The position numbers were made by a program, and so were the translations under genes. From Brachypterus glaber (lineage: Eukaryota; Arthropoda; Insecta; Coleoptera; Kateretidae): a DNA stretch of 64,000 bases. The first letter of the stretch is position 1. Every line of letters starts with the position of its first letter. Below, piece by piece: positions 45,101 through 56,400 of this stretch. The stretch lies in assembly GCA_958510825.1 (NCBI GenBank), contig OY294047.1, forward strand, positions 3,348,001 through 3,412,000, read 5' to 3'. The notes under the pieces are model-generated. The model saw only the letters and a program-made list of their open reading frames with translations. It was not told where the DNA came from and ran no database searches.

Positions 45101-48100
45101 AAAAAAATTGCAAAATTTTCGTACAAGTTCAAATTTGGTCATGTTCTGTCTCTTTTATCGTTGCCAAATAGACTTTAAACTACTTCCTATCATTAAACAC
45201 AATACATATCAAAAATTCACCTGGCGGAAATTATCCTAGCCCCGGCTAGATAGGTAAGAATTTAAAAAAAATTGCAAAATTTTCGTACAAGTTCAAATTT
45301 GGTCATGTTCTGGCTCTTTTATCGGTGCCAAATAGACTTTAAACTACTTTCTATCATTAAACACAAAACATATCAAAAATTCACCTGGCGGAAATTATCC
45401 TAGCCCCGGCTAGATAGGTAAGAATTTTAAAAAAATTGCAAAATTTTTGTACAAGTTCAAATTTGGTCATGTTCTGTCTCTTTTATCGGTGCCAAATAGA
45501 CTTTAAACTACTTTCTATCATTAAACACAAAACATATCAAAAATTCACCTGGCGGAAATTATCCTAGCCCCGGCTAGATAGGTAAGAATTTTAAAAAAAT
45601 TGCAAAATTTTCGTACAAGTTCAAATTTGGTCATGTTCTGTCTCTTTTATCGGTGCCAAATAGACTTTAAACTACTTCCTATCATTAAACACAAAACATA
45701 TCAAAAATTCACCTGGCGGAAATTATCCTAGCCCCGGCTAGATAGGTAAGAATTTTAAAAAAATTGCAAAATTTTCGTACAAGTTCAAATTTGGTCATGT
45801 TCTGTCTCTTTTATCGGTGCCAAATAGACTTTAAACTACTTCCTATCATTAAACACAAAACATATCAAAAATTCACCTGGCGGAAATTATCCTAGCCCCG
45901 GCTAGATAGGTAGGAATTTAAAAAAAATTGCAAAATTTTCGTACAAGTTCAAATTTGGTCATGTTCTATCTCTTTTATCGGTGCCAAATAGACTTTAAAC
46001 TACTTCCTATCATTAAACACAAAACATATCAAAAATTCACCTGGCGGAAATTATCCTAGCCCCGGCTAGATAGGTAAGAATTTAAAAAAAATTGCAAAAT
46101 TTTCGTACAAGTTCAAATTTGGTCATGTTCTGTCTCTTTTATCGGTGCCAAATAGACTTTAAACTACTTCCTATCATTAAACACAAAACATATCAAAAAT
46201 TCACCTGGCGGAAATTATCCTAGCCCCGGCTAGATAGGTAAGAATTTTAAAAAAATTGCAAAATTTTCGTACAAGTTCAAATTTGGTCATGTTCTGTCTC
46301 TTTTATCGGTGCCAAATAGACTTTAAACTACTTCCTATCATTAAACACAAAACATATCAAAAATTCACGTGGCGGAAATTATCAAGCCCCGGCTAGATAG
46401 GTAAGAATTTTAAAAAAATTGCAAAATTTTCGTACAAGTTCAAATTTGGTCATGTTCTGTCTCTTTTATCGGTGCCAAATAGACTTTAAACTACTTCCTA
46501 TCATTAAACACAAAACATATCAAAAATTCACCTGGCGGAAATTATCCTAGCCCCGGCTAGATAGGTAAGAATTTTAAAAAAATTGCAAAATTTTCGTACA
46601 AGTTCAAATTTGGTCATGTTCTGTCTCTTTTATCGGTGCCAAATAGACTTTAAACTACTTCCTATCATTAAACACAAAACATATCAAAAATTCACCTGGC
46701 GGAAATTATCCTAGCCCCGGCTAGATAGGTAGGAATTTAAAAAAAATTGCAAAATTTTCGTACAAGTTCAAATTTGGTCATGTTCTGTCTCTTTTATCGG
46801 TGCCAAATAGACTTTAAACTACTTCCTATCAATAAACACAAAACATATCAAAAATTCACCTGGCGGAAATTATCCTAGCCCCGGCTAGATAGGTAAGAAT
46901 TTTAAAAAATTGCAAAATTTTCGTACAAGTTCAAATTTGGTCATGTTCTGTCTCTTTTATCGGTGCCAAATAGACTTTAAACTATTTCCTATCATTAAAC
47001 TCAAAACATATCAAAAATTCACCTGGCGGAAATTATCCTAGCCCCGGCTAGATAGGTAAGAATTAAAAAAAAATTGCAAAATTTTCGTACAAGTTCAAAT
47101 TTGGTCATGTTCTGTCTCTTTTATCGGTGCCAAATAGACTTTAAACTACTTCCTATCATTAAACACAAAACATATCAAATTCATATCAAATTCACATGGC
47201 GGAAATTATCCTAGCCCCGGCTAGATAGGTAAGAATTTTAAAAAATTGCAAAATTTTCGTACAAGTTTAAATTTGGTCATGTTCTGTCTCTTTTATCGGT
47301 GCCAAATAGACTTTAAACTACTTCCTATCATTAAACACAAAACATATCAAAAATTCACCTGGCGGAAATTATCCTAGCCCCGGCTAGATAGGTAAGAATT
47401 TTAAAAAAATTGCAAAATTTTCGTACAAGTTCAAATTTGGAAATGTTCTGTCTCTTTTATCGGTGCCAAATAGACTTTAAACTACTTCCTATCATTAAAC
47501 ACAAAACATATCAAAAATTCACCTGGCGGAAATTATCCTAGCCCCGGCTAGATAGGTAAGAATTTAAAAAAAAATGCAAAATTTTCGTACAAGTTCAAAT
47601 TTGGAAATGTTCTGTCTCTTTTATCGGTGCCAAATAGACTTTAAACTATTTCCTATCATTAAACACAAAACATATCAAAAATTCACCTGGCGGAAATTAT
47701 CCTAGCCCCGGCTAGATAGGTAAGAATTTTAAAAAAATTGCAAAATTTTCGTACAAGTTCAAATTTGGTCATGTTCTGTCTCTTTTATCGGTGCCAAATA
47801 GACTTTAAACTACTTCCTATCATTAAACACAAAACATATCAAAAATTCACCTGGCGGAAATTATCCTAGCCCCGGCTAGATAGGTAAGAATTTTAAAAAA
47901 ATTGCAAAATTTTCGTACAAGTTCAAATTTGGTCATGTTCTGTCTCTTTTATCGGTGCCAAATAGACTTTAAACTATTTCCTATCATTAAACTCAAAACA
48001 TATCAAAAATTCACCTGGCGGAAATTATCCTAGCCCCGGCTAGATAGGTAAGAATTAAAAAAAAATTGCAAAATTTTCGTACAAGTTCAAATTTGGTCAT

Positions 48101-48540
48101 GTTCTGTCTCTTTTATCGGTGCCAAATAGACTTTAAACTACTTCCTATCATTAAACACAAAACATATCAAAAATTCACCTGGCGGAAATTATCCTAGCCC
48201 CGGCTAGATAGGTAAGAATTTTAAAAAAATTGCAAAATTTTCGTACAAGTTCAAATTTGGTCATGTTCTGTCTCTTTTATCGGTGCCAAATAGACTTTAA
48301 ACTACTTCCTATCATTAAACACAAAACATATCAAAAATTCACCTGGCGGAAATTATCCTAGCCCCGGCTAGATAGGTAAGAATTTTAAAAAAATTGCAAA
48401 ATTTTCGTACAAGTTTAAATTTGGTCATGTTCTGTCTCTTTTATCGGTGCCAAATAGACTTTAAACTACTTCCTATCATTAAATACAAAACATATCAAAA
48501 ATTCACCTGGCGGAAATTATCCTAGCCCCGGCTAGGTAGG
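42171..48540 (+). repeat. Satellite B, left array: about 39 copies of a 164-bp monomer
   Basis: ACAAGTTCAAATTTGG recurs every 164 bp (42171, 42335, 42499, 42663, 42827 and onward to 48409). Each unit contains TCGGTGCCAAATAGAC, CACCTGGCGGAAATTATCC and the dyad CTAGCC-CC-GGCTAG. Copies are highly homogeneous. Rare variants (ATCGTTGCC with AATACATATC) recur about 11 units apart (43355 and 45160), indicating a block duplication of about 1.8 kb. No frame or transcription unit is evident. Confidence 0.98.
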
Positions 48541-48869
48541 TAATAAAATGAAAATATTTTTAAAAAATTGCAAAATTTTCGCATGTTCAAATTTGGTCAC
48601 CGGGTACTACTTGAATCGGTGCCAAATACCCTTCAAACAACTACCTATTATAAAACACTAAACATATTGAAAATTCACCTGGCGCGATTTAATCTAGCCT
48701 CAGCTAGATAGGTGATAAAATAAAAATATTTGGAAAAATTGGAAAATATTCGTACAATTTCAAATTTGGCCATCCTTTCCATCTTTTATCGGTGCCAAAT
48801 AGCCTTCAAAAAACTCTCTATTATAAAACACAAAACATCAAAATTTCCTCCGGCGCGATTTAACCTAGC
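48541..48869 (+). repeat. Two diverged satellite B monomers at the inner array edge
   Basis: Units with TTCAAATTTGG(T/C)CA, CGGTGCCAAATA and CACCTGGCGCGATTTAA-type endings are clearly related to satellite B but differ at many positions. The GCGCGATTTAA variant is shared with the diverged monomers at the inner edge of the right array, so it predates the inversion or was copied with it. Confidence 0.88.
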
Positions 48870-49770
48870 CCCCATTAATCTAGTACCTAACCTTTTCTTA
48901 AAACTTTTTTATTACGCTCTTTTTTGTGTAGGATAGAAAACAATATGTAGTACACGCCGGAAAAGTGGTTTTCTGGGTTTTGAGAAGTGCCTAGGCTCGA
49001 CAGGTATCGCCTGCCCATATCTTCCTTTCGACCCGGAAAACAAAAACTTTCCCGTTCAGGAATACAATGTTACTATTTTAAAAAAATATATATTTTTCAA
49101 AAAATCAAATTAAAAAATTTCATTTTTTTTAAGTCTCCAAAAAACTATTAAAAAAAGCAAATTTTTAAGAAAAATAGTTTTTTAAAAGTTTAACCCCCAA
49201 TACCTTTAAGGTTTTTTATTTAATTTCAAAAAATACGTAATAAGTTCAAAGTTGGTTATCTTCTATAATTTATGTCGTTGCCGAATAGTCTTTAAACTTC
49301 CTACATCAAAACATAAAACATCAAAAATTGGCGTAAGCTAAATAATTAACACCGGCTAGTATTTAATATAATGGAAAAAAATAACAAGTTTAAAAATTTC
49401 GAAAATTTTTAAAATTGACCATTTTCTACTTTTATATGTATAGAGGAGCCAGTTTTAAAAATAGTTTAACCTCTTATAACTTTTTTGTTTTTGGGGGGAT
49501 TATTTTCAAAAACATCGTGCACGATTGTGTCCACAAGAAACGTGACGGCGGACGGACAGACCAACATTTTCTGCTTATTTTTCCATGAAACGCATTTGTC
49601 AAAAAAAAAAATATCTAGGACGTTTTTTTGGAGATTTTGAAAAATTCGAAACTTACTGTATTATACTATTCTAGCGGTTACGCGCTGTAAATAATAAGTC
49701 ATTAATGAAGCAGTTCATGCATTTTGAAGACCAAGTTGGGCCATACACATTGTATTAGTTGTACATTTTG
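48870..49770. repeat. Giant element, non-satellite left arm (outer)
   Basis: Inverse to 55360-56400. Shared landmarks are TGTCG..GCCTAGGCTCGACAGGTATCGC, AAACTTTCC and CTAGGACGTTTTTTTGG, plus the CACTTTTC/CCGG block. Multiple substitutions and small indels separate the arms. A relative stands alone at 16265-16619. No gene is seen. Confidence 0.8.
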
Positions 49771-50325
49771 GACTTAAACGCTTTATATTATCAATTTACA
49801 TCTAAAAATTAAGTTTCACCTGCTATTTTTTTTTTAATAACAAAAATATAAGCAAAATAGTAACGTCGTATCTTATATGATAATAAATTAATAAATTTTT
49901 AAACCTCGTATCTCTTAATTTTAGTTAACTGACTATTTTGGAACGCACTTTTTGCATTTGGCGACGCTTATGCGCATGTTATAAAACTTTTTTAAGTTTA
50001 AATGTTTCAATAATTAATAAAATTAGTATAATAATTAATTATATTTTGTTAGAATAATAATATAATAATATTTCAAAGCTCGTATCTTAAAAAAAATTAT
50101 TAATTTTGAGCATCAGAATGTCGTATCTATAAACATTAGGTTTTTATTTGTATTTATTTATTTTATACACAATAAAATGATTTAAGGTAAGTTAATCATT
50201 AAAAATGTATTAAGTTTATATTAAAAAAGTACATTTTCAACCTATGAATAATGCGAGAAAGAGTTATTTCTCATTCCTGTAAAGTTGACTTTTTTGAGAT
50301 ACGACGTTCTGAAATTTACAAGGCG
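49771..50325 (-). mobile_element. Insertion of the CGTCTTGTAAATTTCAG element in the left arm
   Basis: Reverse copy of 22438-23054 lacking its first ~55 bp. The right arm has different, non-homologous sequence at the same point (about 55340-55372), so this arrived after the arms formed. Confidence 0.85.
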
Positions 50326-50710
50326 ATATGTAAGAAAAAATACGGGACACAGTGGGGCAGAACTTGGTAAAATGTTATACTGGACATCGCAAATTAGATA
50401 CGAGAGATGGTTGGGTGGTTAGTTCTGTAATGTAAGCTACCGGAGTTGGTAAAATCCAAAGCTCTTCCCCTTCAATGCGGCACCACTGTATTCGATAATT
50501 TATTCAGTACGAATCGTTTTTGCTACTAATTTTGGTTATCTTTGTTTGATATGGTTTTTTTCGAACTAAAAATTATTTGTAGGTATGTGAAAAGAAATTG
50601 ATTACTTTAAATTCTTTTCAACTGTATACCGAGACTGGTTGTATTTAACTATCCTGAGAAAATTACGAAATCATATAATACGGAAAACATTAAGGATAAG
50701 GGAAAAAAAT
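50326..50710. repeat. Giant element, non-satellite left arm (inner)
   Basis: Inverse to 54950-55345. Landmarks include AAAATACGGGACAC, GGTTGGGTGGTTAGTTCTGT and AACTAAAAATTATTTGTA-type blocks. The frame at 55066-55305 in the other arm covers the same sequence. It is disrupted here and so is not a conserved gene. Confidence 0.8.
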
Positions 50711-50820
50711 ATTACTTACGAGTTATGAAACAAAATTTTAGTGATGGTCTTGGAAATTAAATTTATTTAAAAACGTGCAATAAAGTCATAGATTTAGGAG
50801 ATTCGTAAACACTAAGGGGT
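50711..50820. other. Short spacer inside the loop
   Basis: No feature is seen. Confidence 0.4.
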
Positions 50821-51324
50821 CAACTTTCATTCGCAGGAAATCAGCTAAATTTTCAAAAAAATATTTGTTTGCCTTTATGGACCCCCCTGAATCCGAAAAT
50901 GATAATCGTTCTTTGCGGAAATGGACCGTTTTTTTTCTATGGCGGTTTTTTATGTATTTTTTGTTTTGGTTAAAAAACGTTATGGAAATCTGCTATCGTT
51001 AGAAACGAAGTATTTTCTAGTTATTTTGGCTCCCCTGAATCTGAAAATATTAATCGTTCTTTGCGGAAACGCACCGTTTTTTTTCATGGCTATTTTTTTT
51101 ATATTTATTTGGTTTAGCAAAAGAAAGTTATGGAAATCTGTTTTCTTTAGAAATAAAGTTTATTCTGCCTGTTTGGACTCCCTGAGTCCTAAATTGACAA
51201 CTTTTTTTTCATAAGTTTTGCCTTTTTTATTTTAATTTCAATATTTGTATTTTTAACAAAAATAAATGTTCGCAACCTGCTATTTTAACCTCTGCGAATA
51301 TTTTGAATAAATGGGAAAATGAAT

Positions 51325-51588
51325 TGTGGTCAAGCCCTTCATCACGTATTATTAATATAAAATTAAATTAAAATAATAAAATTTTATTATTTGAACCGAG
51401 CCAAGCAAGGACGGTCAAAAACATAAATCAGGCCAAGCGAAGCGAGGCGGGCTTGACCACAATTCATTACGTATTAATAATATTAAATGAAATTAAAATT
51501 GTATAATTTATTATTTGAACTGAGTCAAGCGAGGAGGGTTAAAAATATAGTTTAAGCCGAGCGAAGCGAGGCGGGCTTGACCACAATT
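51325..51588 (+). repeat. Two tandem AAGCGAGGCGGGCTTGACC modules
   Basis: Two ~120-bp units, each ending GCGAAGCGAGGCGGGCTTGA / CCACAATT. An inverted GAATTGTGGTCAAGCCC starts the first. They feed directly into the CG palindrome at 51582. Confidence 0.8.
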
Positions 51589-51629
51589 TAGCCGCGCGCG
51601 CGCGCGGCTAAATTGTGTTCAAGCCCGCC
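51570..51629. repeat. 60-bp palindrome with a (CG)n centre
   Basis: The inner 36 bp (51582-51617) are perfectly palindromic around an alternating CGCGCGCGCGCG core. The outer 12 bp on each side add one mismatch pair. The alternating CG core is a classical Z-DNA former, and the whole can extrude as a cruciform. Confidence 0.93.
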
Positions 51630-51637
51630 ATTACGTA

Positions 51638-51759
51638 ATATTCACATATAAAATTATTCTTTCGGCTTATATAATAATACATTACATAATTTAATTTTAA
51701 TTTTATATGTGAATATTAAAATTAAATTATGTAATGTATTATTATATAAGCCGAAAGAA
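51638..51759. repeat. Interleaved inverted repeats (A-B-A'-B')
   Basis: Segment A (51638-51653) is inverse to 51701-51717, and segment B (51657-51699) is inverse to 51716-51759, in alternating order. Both matches are essentially perfect. The order A-B-A'-B' cannot form two nested hairpins. Confidence 0.88.
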
Positions 51760-51900
51760 GCGAAAATTTATATAAAATCAAGGTTTTATTGCAAAAACAA
51801 AAACTATGTAAAAAATCGCCATAGAGAAAAACGAAGAATATCCGCTAAAAGTGCTAATCATTTCCGAATTCAGAGGGGTCCTACTAGTTTATGTTTATGT

Positions 51901-52150
51901 TTGTTTTTAACCTCGTACTATTCTACTTAATTAAGCATCCCCTAAGTCCAGGACTTGTGTGGGCTAGTAGTAGAGGGAACCACCGGCTTTAATTGACTTT
52001 CGAACCAATATATCTAGGGAGTACGCCTTCGCCAAATTTCAATTATTAATTAACTGAAAAAGGCAATCGGCGCCAGTGAGGTTTGAACTCACGATCATTA
52101 GATCAGTGTCAGGCTATATCGATGCCATTGACCGCTGAGCTAAATCTCCC
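51901..52150 (-). mobile_element. tRNA-derived SINE, copy 2 (head type 2)
   Basis: The body matches copy 1 (36361-36540), but the head (52068-52150 on the minus strand) is different: GGGAGAT, A-box-like TAGCTCAGCGG and B-box GTTCAAACC with GTGAG/CTCAC. The two heads agree only near the T-arm and at the junction with the body. It sits inside a satellite C unit, splitting it. Confidence 0.87.
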
Positions 52151-52937
52151 ATAGTCAGAATATACTTTATTTCTAACGATAACAGATTTCCATAACGTTT
52201 TATTTTCGAAAAAAATATTTTTTTAAAAATAGCCAAGGAAAAAAAACGAAGAACTTTCGCAAAAGATGGTTATCAGTTTCGAATTAAGGGGGGGAGCAAA
52301 CAGGTAGAATATACTTATTTTCCAACGATAACAGGTTTTTCTTTCAGAAATAAAAAAATATATAAAAAATAGCCATGGAAAAAAACGGTGTATTTCCGCA
52401 AAGAACGATTATCATTTTCAGATTTAGGGGGGGCAAAATAACTAGAATATACTTCTCTTCCAACGATAACAGATTTCCGTAACGTTTTTTATGGGAAAAC
52501 AAAAAATTTATAAAAAATAGCCATGAAAAAAAACTACGAATTTCCGCAAAAGATGCTTATCATTTCCAAATTCAGGAGGGTCCAAATAGGTAGAATACAC
52601 TTCATTTTTAACGATAACAGATTTCCATAAAGTTTTTTTGCAAAAATTTAAAAAAATATAAAAAACAGCCATGGAAAAAGACGGTGCTTTTCCGCAAAGA
52701 ACTGTTATTATTTTTAGATTCAGAGGGGCCAAAATAAATAGAATATACTTCGTTTCCAATAGTAACAGATTTCCATAACAGTTTTTTGCCAAAACAAAAA
52801 ATATATAAAAAATCGCCATAGAAAAAAAACGGTGCATTTCCGCAAAACAAGATTATCATTTTTGAACTCAGAAGGGTCTATTACATAAGCTGGTATGTGA
52901 TTTGTAACGATATCAGATTTCCTGCGAACGAAAGTTG

Positions 52938-53551
52938 GGCCAGACTAAGGTCCCCTAGGCCAACGATTACGTTTTATTACAAGGAGAGGTGGTAATTACG
53001 TAATCAATTCATATTGTAAGCCTATGTTTCTGTTCTGTTTATTTTCAACGTTGATGAGTCATAACTGAGTTTACGCCGACTACTGCATATGACTCCAATC
53101 AGGGCAAGAAACCGTGTTGCCTAGTGTAATTATTCTAAAGTCAATTTTTAATATGTTTTATAACTAAATTCTTAATATGTTTTATAATCAATTTAGTTGA
53201 TCACCATCGTATAAAAAGTTATCTTTGCGCCAAATCGTCACGGCCCCTATTTTCCTACATATTACATTGCAAAAAGTGAATTTTATGATTTTAAGAATGT
53301 ATGCATCGCGATGCATCGGTCAGTATTTTTTGCTCTATCGCTTTTTTTGTTAGCCATAGTAAAAATTTTTCTTTACAATAGATTAAGCTAAAAGTGGATC
53401 CTTTGACAAAACTAAGTAGTGGTGGAGGGTAAGGAGAGGAGTGCATAAATCGACAAAAATCATCACTAGGGGATCAAAAATGAACTAAAAATATGTTACG
53501 TAATACGTAACAAACATTTTTATGATGTAGAACAAAAAAAAGACAAAAAAT
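52938..53551. other. Loop sequence, unassigned
   Basis: Contains the 65-bp repeat (53016-53082) also at 27276-27339. No gene or other feature is seen. Confidence 0.5.
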
Positions 53552-54272
53552 ACGCATATTTTTACATTAGCACTTAATGCTACTAAAAAATACGCATATT
53601 TTTACATCGGCACTTAGTGCTACTAAGAGTGCCAATGTATTGAAATCTTCGCCGAAAAGTCAAAATCTTTGACCACGTTTTTTTCACATTTCTCGACGTT
53701 TTAAACCATTCTGAGTCGAAATCAGAAAAAAAAAATTGCGTCCGTCTGTCTGTCTGTCTCTGTCTGTCTGTCTGTCTGGGTGTAAACTCTCTAACTCCAT
53801 TTCTACATGAGATATAGGTTTTTTGCATATTGTTTCTTGTCGTATTCCGAAGATTTTGGGGGTAAGGGGGTAAAAATAGGGTAAAACTCCTATTTTTAGC
53901 GTTTTTTGTTTATAATTAAGGCAATTATTATTGTATTTGGTTAATTTAGCACTTATATAAAAGATAATTTTAAATTGGTCAAAAAATGTTATAAACAACG
54001 TTAAAACGCACTGTTTTCGAGATATTGGTGTTTAAAGCAGTAAAAGGTTTTTTTAGCATATCTCACATATTTATAACCCGATTTCAAAAAATTAAATTTT
54101 AAATAAAAGCTCTTTTTAAGCCCTATAAAAAATGTTATATACAGTTTTTTGCTAGAATATAATATTTTAAAGATACAGAATTTAAAATCAAACAAAACAC
54201 CTAGTTTGAAATTTGCAAACTAGATGGCTCTAGTGTACAATAGTGCCGATGTTTTGACAGGGTGCTTGCAAG
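53552..54272 (-). mobile_element. Hairpin-ended 750-bp element with a doubled 3' tip
   Basis: Reverse-orientation copy of 38813-39565. At its 3' end (low coordinates) the last ~38 bases with the terminal hairpin are repeated in tandem (53552 and 53590, both with ATACGCATATTTTTACAT). Frames at 53583-53998 run through a (GTCT)n tract and are not genes. Confidence 0.8.
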
Positions 54273-54949
54273 TGCTAGTTTTTTATAAATTATTTTGAAA
54301 TTTGCATAATTGCTTGCACTCGGGAAAAAATTTTACGCTGTGTGCTTTAATTTTATTGCTTTTTCATTTATTTACTTTTTACGGAGTAACTAAGACAAAT
54401 TAAAAAATATTTGTATATATATTTTTGTAGAGCATTTTATAATCTACAAATTAATTCCTATAAAATTTTTATACAAATTTGATAGTTTTGCCACAAATGA
54501 GATATTAAATAAACTCTGCACTTTAAGCTTTTTATTTTTATTTTCGCATACTTACTGTGGCATGTCATACTGCAGTAGGATCTTCGGCAAAGGTCCTTCG
54601 CATATGAATTTTGGAATTCCTCGTTTTTTTTTATTATATATAACCGTATAATTTTTAAATTCCTACTGTTTTTTTATAAGATTTTGAAAAAAAAAGTCAT
54701 TATTTCCTGGACTTATATCTCAAAATTTTGAGGTGCTGGAATTTTTTTAAGATCAGATTCGGATTCTACGCCCTCAAATTAGTAAGAAAAATTTATTTTT
54801 AGAACAGGGCAAAAAAGAAGTTGTGATTACCTAGTGTTATCGCCTAAAGATGACAATAGTCACAAAAGACATTTTGTGCACTCGTGCAAAAAAAAATTGT
54901 CTTTTAAAACTAGTATCTTAACTAATATCTTAAAATTTAATTAAAATAC
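54273..54949. other. Loop sequence, unassigned
   Basis: AT-rich, no feature seen. The similarity with the left arm begins only beyond about 54950. Confidence 0.45.
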
Positions 54950-56400
54950 ACATATGAAATGATTACATAATCATCGTTAATATTTTTCGTATCATATGAT
55001 TTTGTCATTCTCTTAGAATATTTAAATACAACCAGTCTTTCATTCGGTATACACTTGACAAGAATTTAAAATAATCCATTTCTTTTCACATACAAATAAT
55101 TTTTAGTGCGATAAAAAACGTAGTAAACAAAGATAAGATTATCGAATACAGTTGTGCAGCTAGAAATGTTCATTGAGGGGGAACAGCTTTGGATTTTTCC
55201 TGCACCAGTAGCATACATTACAGAACTAACCACCCAACCATGTCCCGTATCTAATTTGCGAATTCCCGTATTTTGTTTGTCCCCGGTGACATAACATTTT
55301 ACCAAGTTCTGCCACGCAGTGTCCCGTATTTTTTCTTACAGATTTTCCTGCAACTACAACCAAGAATTTCTCAACTAATACACATTGTATTTCCAAACTT
55401 TGTCTCTAAACTGGGCAAACTGCTTCATTTATGAGTTACCGCTAAAATGCATACAGTAGTTTCGAATTCCCCAAAATCGCCAAGAAAAAAAAAACGTCCT
55501 AGACAAAAAATTGTTGGATTCAAATGTGTTTCATAAAAAAATCAGCGACTTTTAAAATATCCGTCTGACCATCCGTCAAGTTTTTGTGGAAAAGAAATTT
55601 TTAGCAAAAATCAAGTTCTATGTGAGGACAATGCCTATTGTTTTTAAAAGTAATCCCCCTAAAGACAAAAAAGTTATAAGAGGTTAAACTTCTAAAAAAC
55701 TATGTCTGTGAAAAAATAATAAAAAAAATATTTATTTTTTTTTTTGAAACACAATTTTTTTTTTAAAAAATATTTTAAATTTTTTTATATATATACTCCT
55801 ATATAAAGGTAGAAAATGGTCAATTTTAAACTTGTAAGAAATTTTTAATCTTTTTAAATGTTTTCCATTATATTAACTACTAGCCGGTGTTAGTTATTTA
55901 GCTTAAGCCAATGTTTTATGTTTTGATGGAGGAAGTTTAAAGACTATTCGGCAACGAGAAAAATTATAGAAGATAACCAAATTTACGCAATTTCGTAAGT
56001 AATTTTCGCAATTTTTTTGAAAATAAATAAAAACAATAAAGATATTGGGGCTTAAACTTTTTAAAAACTATCTTTTTTAAAAATTTGCTTTTTAATCGTT
56101 TTTTGGAGACAAAAAAATGCAATTTTTTTTAATTTGATTTTTTGAAAAATATATATTTTTTTAAATAGTAATATTGTAATCCTGGACAGGAAAGTTTTTG
56201 TTTTCTGGGTCAAAAAAAAAAAAAAAATATGGAGAGGCGATACCTGTCGAGCCGAGCCACTTCTCAAAACACAGAAAACCACTTTTCCGACGTGAATTAC
56301 ATATTGTTTTCCATCCCACACAAAAAATAGCGTAAACAAATAAAAAAAAATTAAGTTATAAGAAAAAGTTAGATCTAGCAGATATGTCACGAAATTATTG
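54950..56400. repeat. Giant element, non-satellite right arm
   Basis: Inverse counterpart of 48870-49770 plus 50326-50710. It lacks the MITE found at 49771-50325 and contains 30-odd bases (AACTACAACCAAGAATTTCT) in its place. The frame at 56061-56390 is low-complexity F/L/K and is not called. Confidence 0.8.

Larger units (their letters stand above)
50821..52937. mobile_element. Second-tier foldback (2.1 kb) built of satellite C
   Basis: Ends CAACTTTC(A/G)TTCGCAGGAAATC and the inverse (21 of 22 bases). Tandem ~148-bp units fill the arms in opposite orientation: starts at about 50885, 51033 and 51180 on the left, and five units at 52174, 52323, 52462, 52610 and 52758 on the right. The same 'foldback whose arms are tandem repeats' plan as the giant element, but with unrelated sequence. 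The frames at 50921, 52508 and 52608 read through these units and show the same peptide twice, as expected for a repeat. Confidence 0.85.

Noticed and set aside
42171..48540. CRISPR-like array
   Set aside because: The units are contiguous 164-bp monomers without unique spacers, in a eukaryotic context.
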